A stretch of DNA of 64,000 nucleotides from Pseudomonas oligotrophica. GTDB taxonomy: Bacteria; Pseudomonadota; Gammaproteobacteria; Pseudomonadales; Pseudomonadaceae. The DNA lies in NCBI RefSeq assembly GCF_021726475.1, contig NZ_JAKJRU010000001.1, forward strand, positions 558,001 through 622,000, read 5' to 3'. The notes beneath the pieces were generated by a model. It was not told where the DNA came from. It saw only the letters and a program-made list of their open reading frames with translations, and did no database searches. Position numbers and translations under genes: made by a program. Positions 63,938-64,000 of this stretch are shown one piece after another; position 1 is the stretch's first letter; every line of letters begins with the position of its first letter.

Positions 63938-64000
63938 GCGTTGTGGCCTTATGGCCGTGAGCGTGGATGGGATGCGCATTCCAGCCGCTTCGGCGGTTTA

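Overview
This window reads as chromosomal DNA of a high-GC Pseudomonas-type gammaproteobacterium (Pseudomonadaceae). Gene order is the main evidence. From memory, most of it runs in the same order as the P. aeruginosa PAO1 interval from about PA0364 to PA0423: GMC oxidoreductase, Tat protein, aldehyde dehydrogenase, TetR, YheT hydrolase, rsmD, M16 pair, ftsYEX, rpoH, mtgA, thiSG, trmB, hemW-rdgB, metXW, proC, pilTU, pyrC'-pyrB-pyrR, ruvX, algH, tonB3, gshB, pilGHIJK-chpABC, rsmE, bioA, and yceI. Long spurious antisense ORFs are frequent, as expected for strongly GC-biased third codon positions. I see no tRNA, rRNA, insertion sequence, prophage or CRISPR array. No gene-free stretch exceeds about 230 bases.

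Layout. Bases 1-3152 hold a catabolic or periplasmic oxidoreductase operon on the minus strand. A divergent TetR gene faces it, with a palindromic operator inside the spacer of a good sigma-70 promoter. Bases 3268-9087 hold a tight four-gene plus-strand cassette that I do not recall at this place in PAO1. It encodes a TackOD1 zinc-ribbon protein ending in a degenerate GGDEF domain, a processive-type GT2 glycosyltransferase, a TolC-family protein fused to a probable TIM barrel, and an HlyD-type adaptor. I read it as a possible undescribed synthase-dependent exopolysaccharide system under cyclic-di-GMP control. Bases 9103-14156 are housekeeping (YheT, rsmD, M16 pair). Bases 14363-18297 hold ftsY-ftsE-ftsX and rpoH; the rpoH leader stacks an AlgU-like promoter, a sigma-70 promoter, a DnaA box and a perfect inverted repeat.

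Bases 18371-22969 carry a CHASE/PAS hybrid sensor kinase and a PAS-GGDEF-EAL protein, placed between rpoH and mtgA. Bases 23111-36379 are mostly metabolic and maintenance genes: mtgA, thiS, thiG, trmB, hemW, rdgB, metX-metW, yggT, proC and yggS. A DUF1329 gene and a dynamin-like GTPase gene interrupt this series. Bases 36445-38689 are the twitching motility ATPases pilT and pilU. Bases 38655-40753 are a radical-SAM/TIGR03915 putative DNA-repair pair, preceded by a near-consensus LexA box. Pyrimidine genes, ruvX, algH, tonB3 and gshB follow on the minus strand.

Bases 47337-60328 hold the Pil-Chp chemosensory cluster (pilG, pilH, pilI, pilJ, pilK, chpA, chpB, chpC), without the chpD and chpE I would expect next in PAO1. 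Bases 60395-63895 hold rsmE, bioA, a cytochrome b561 gene and a yceI gene. Type IV pilus machinery (pilTU, Pil-Chp, tonB3) and cyclic-di-GMP elements (GGDEF-EAL protein, TackOD1 protein) share this interval, so surface behaviour is a plausible common theme.
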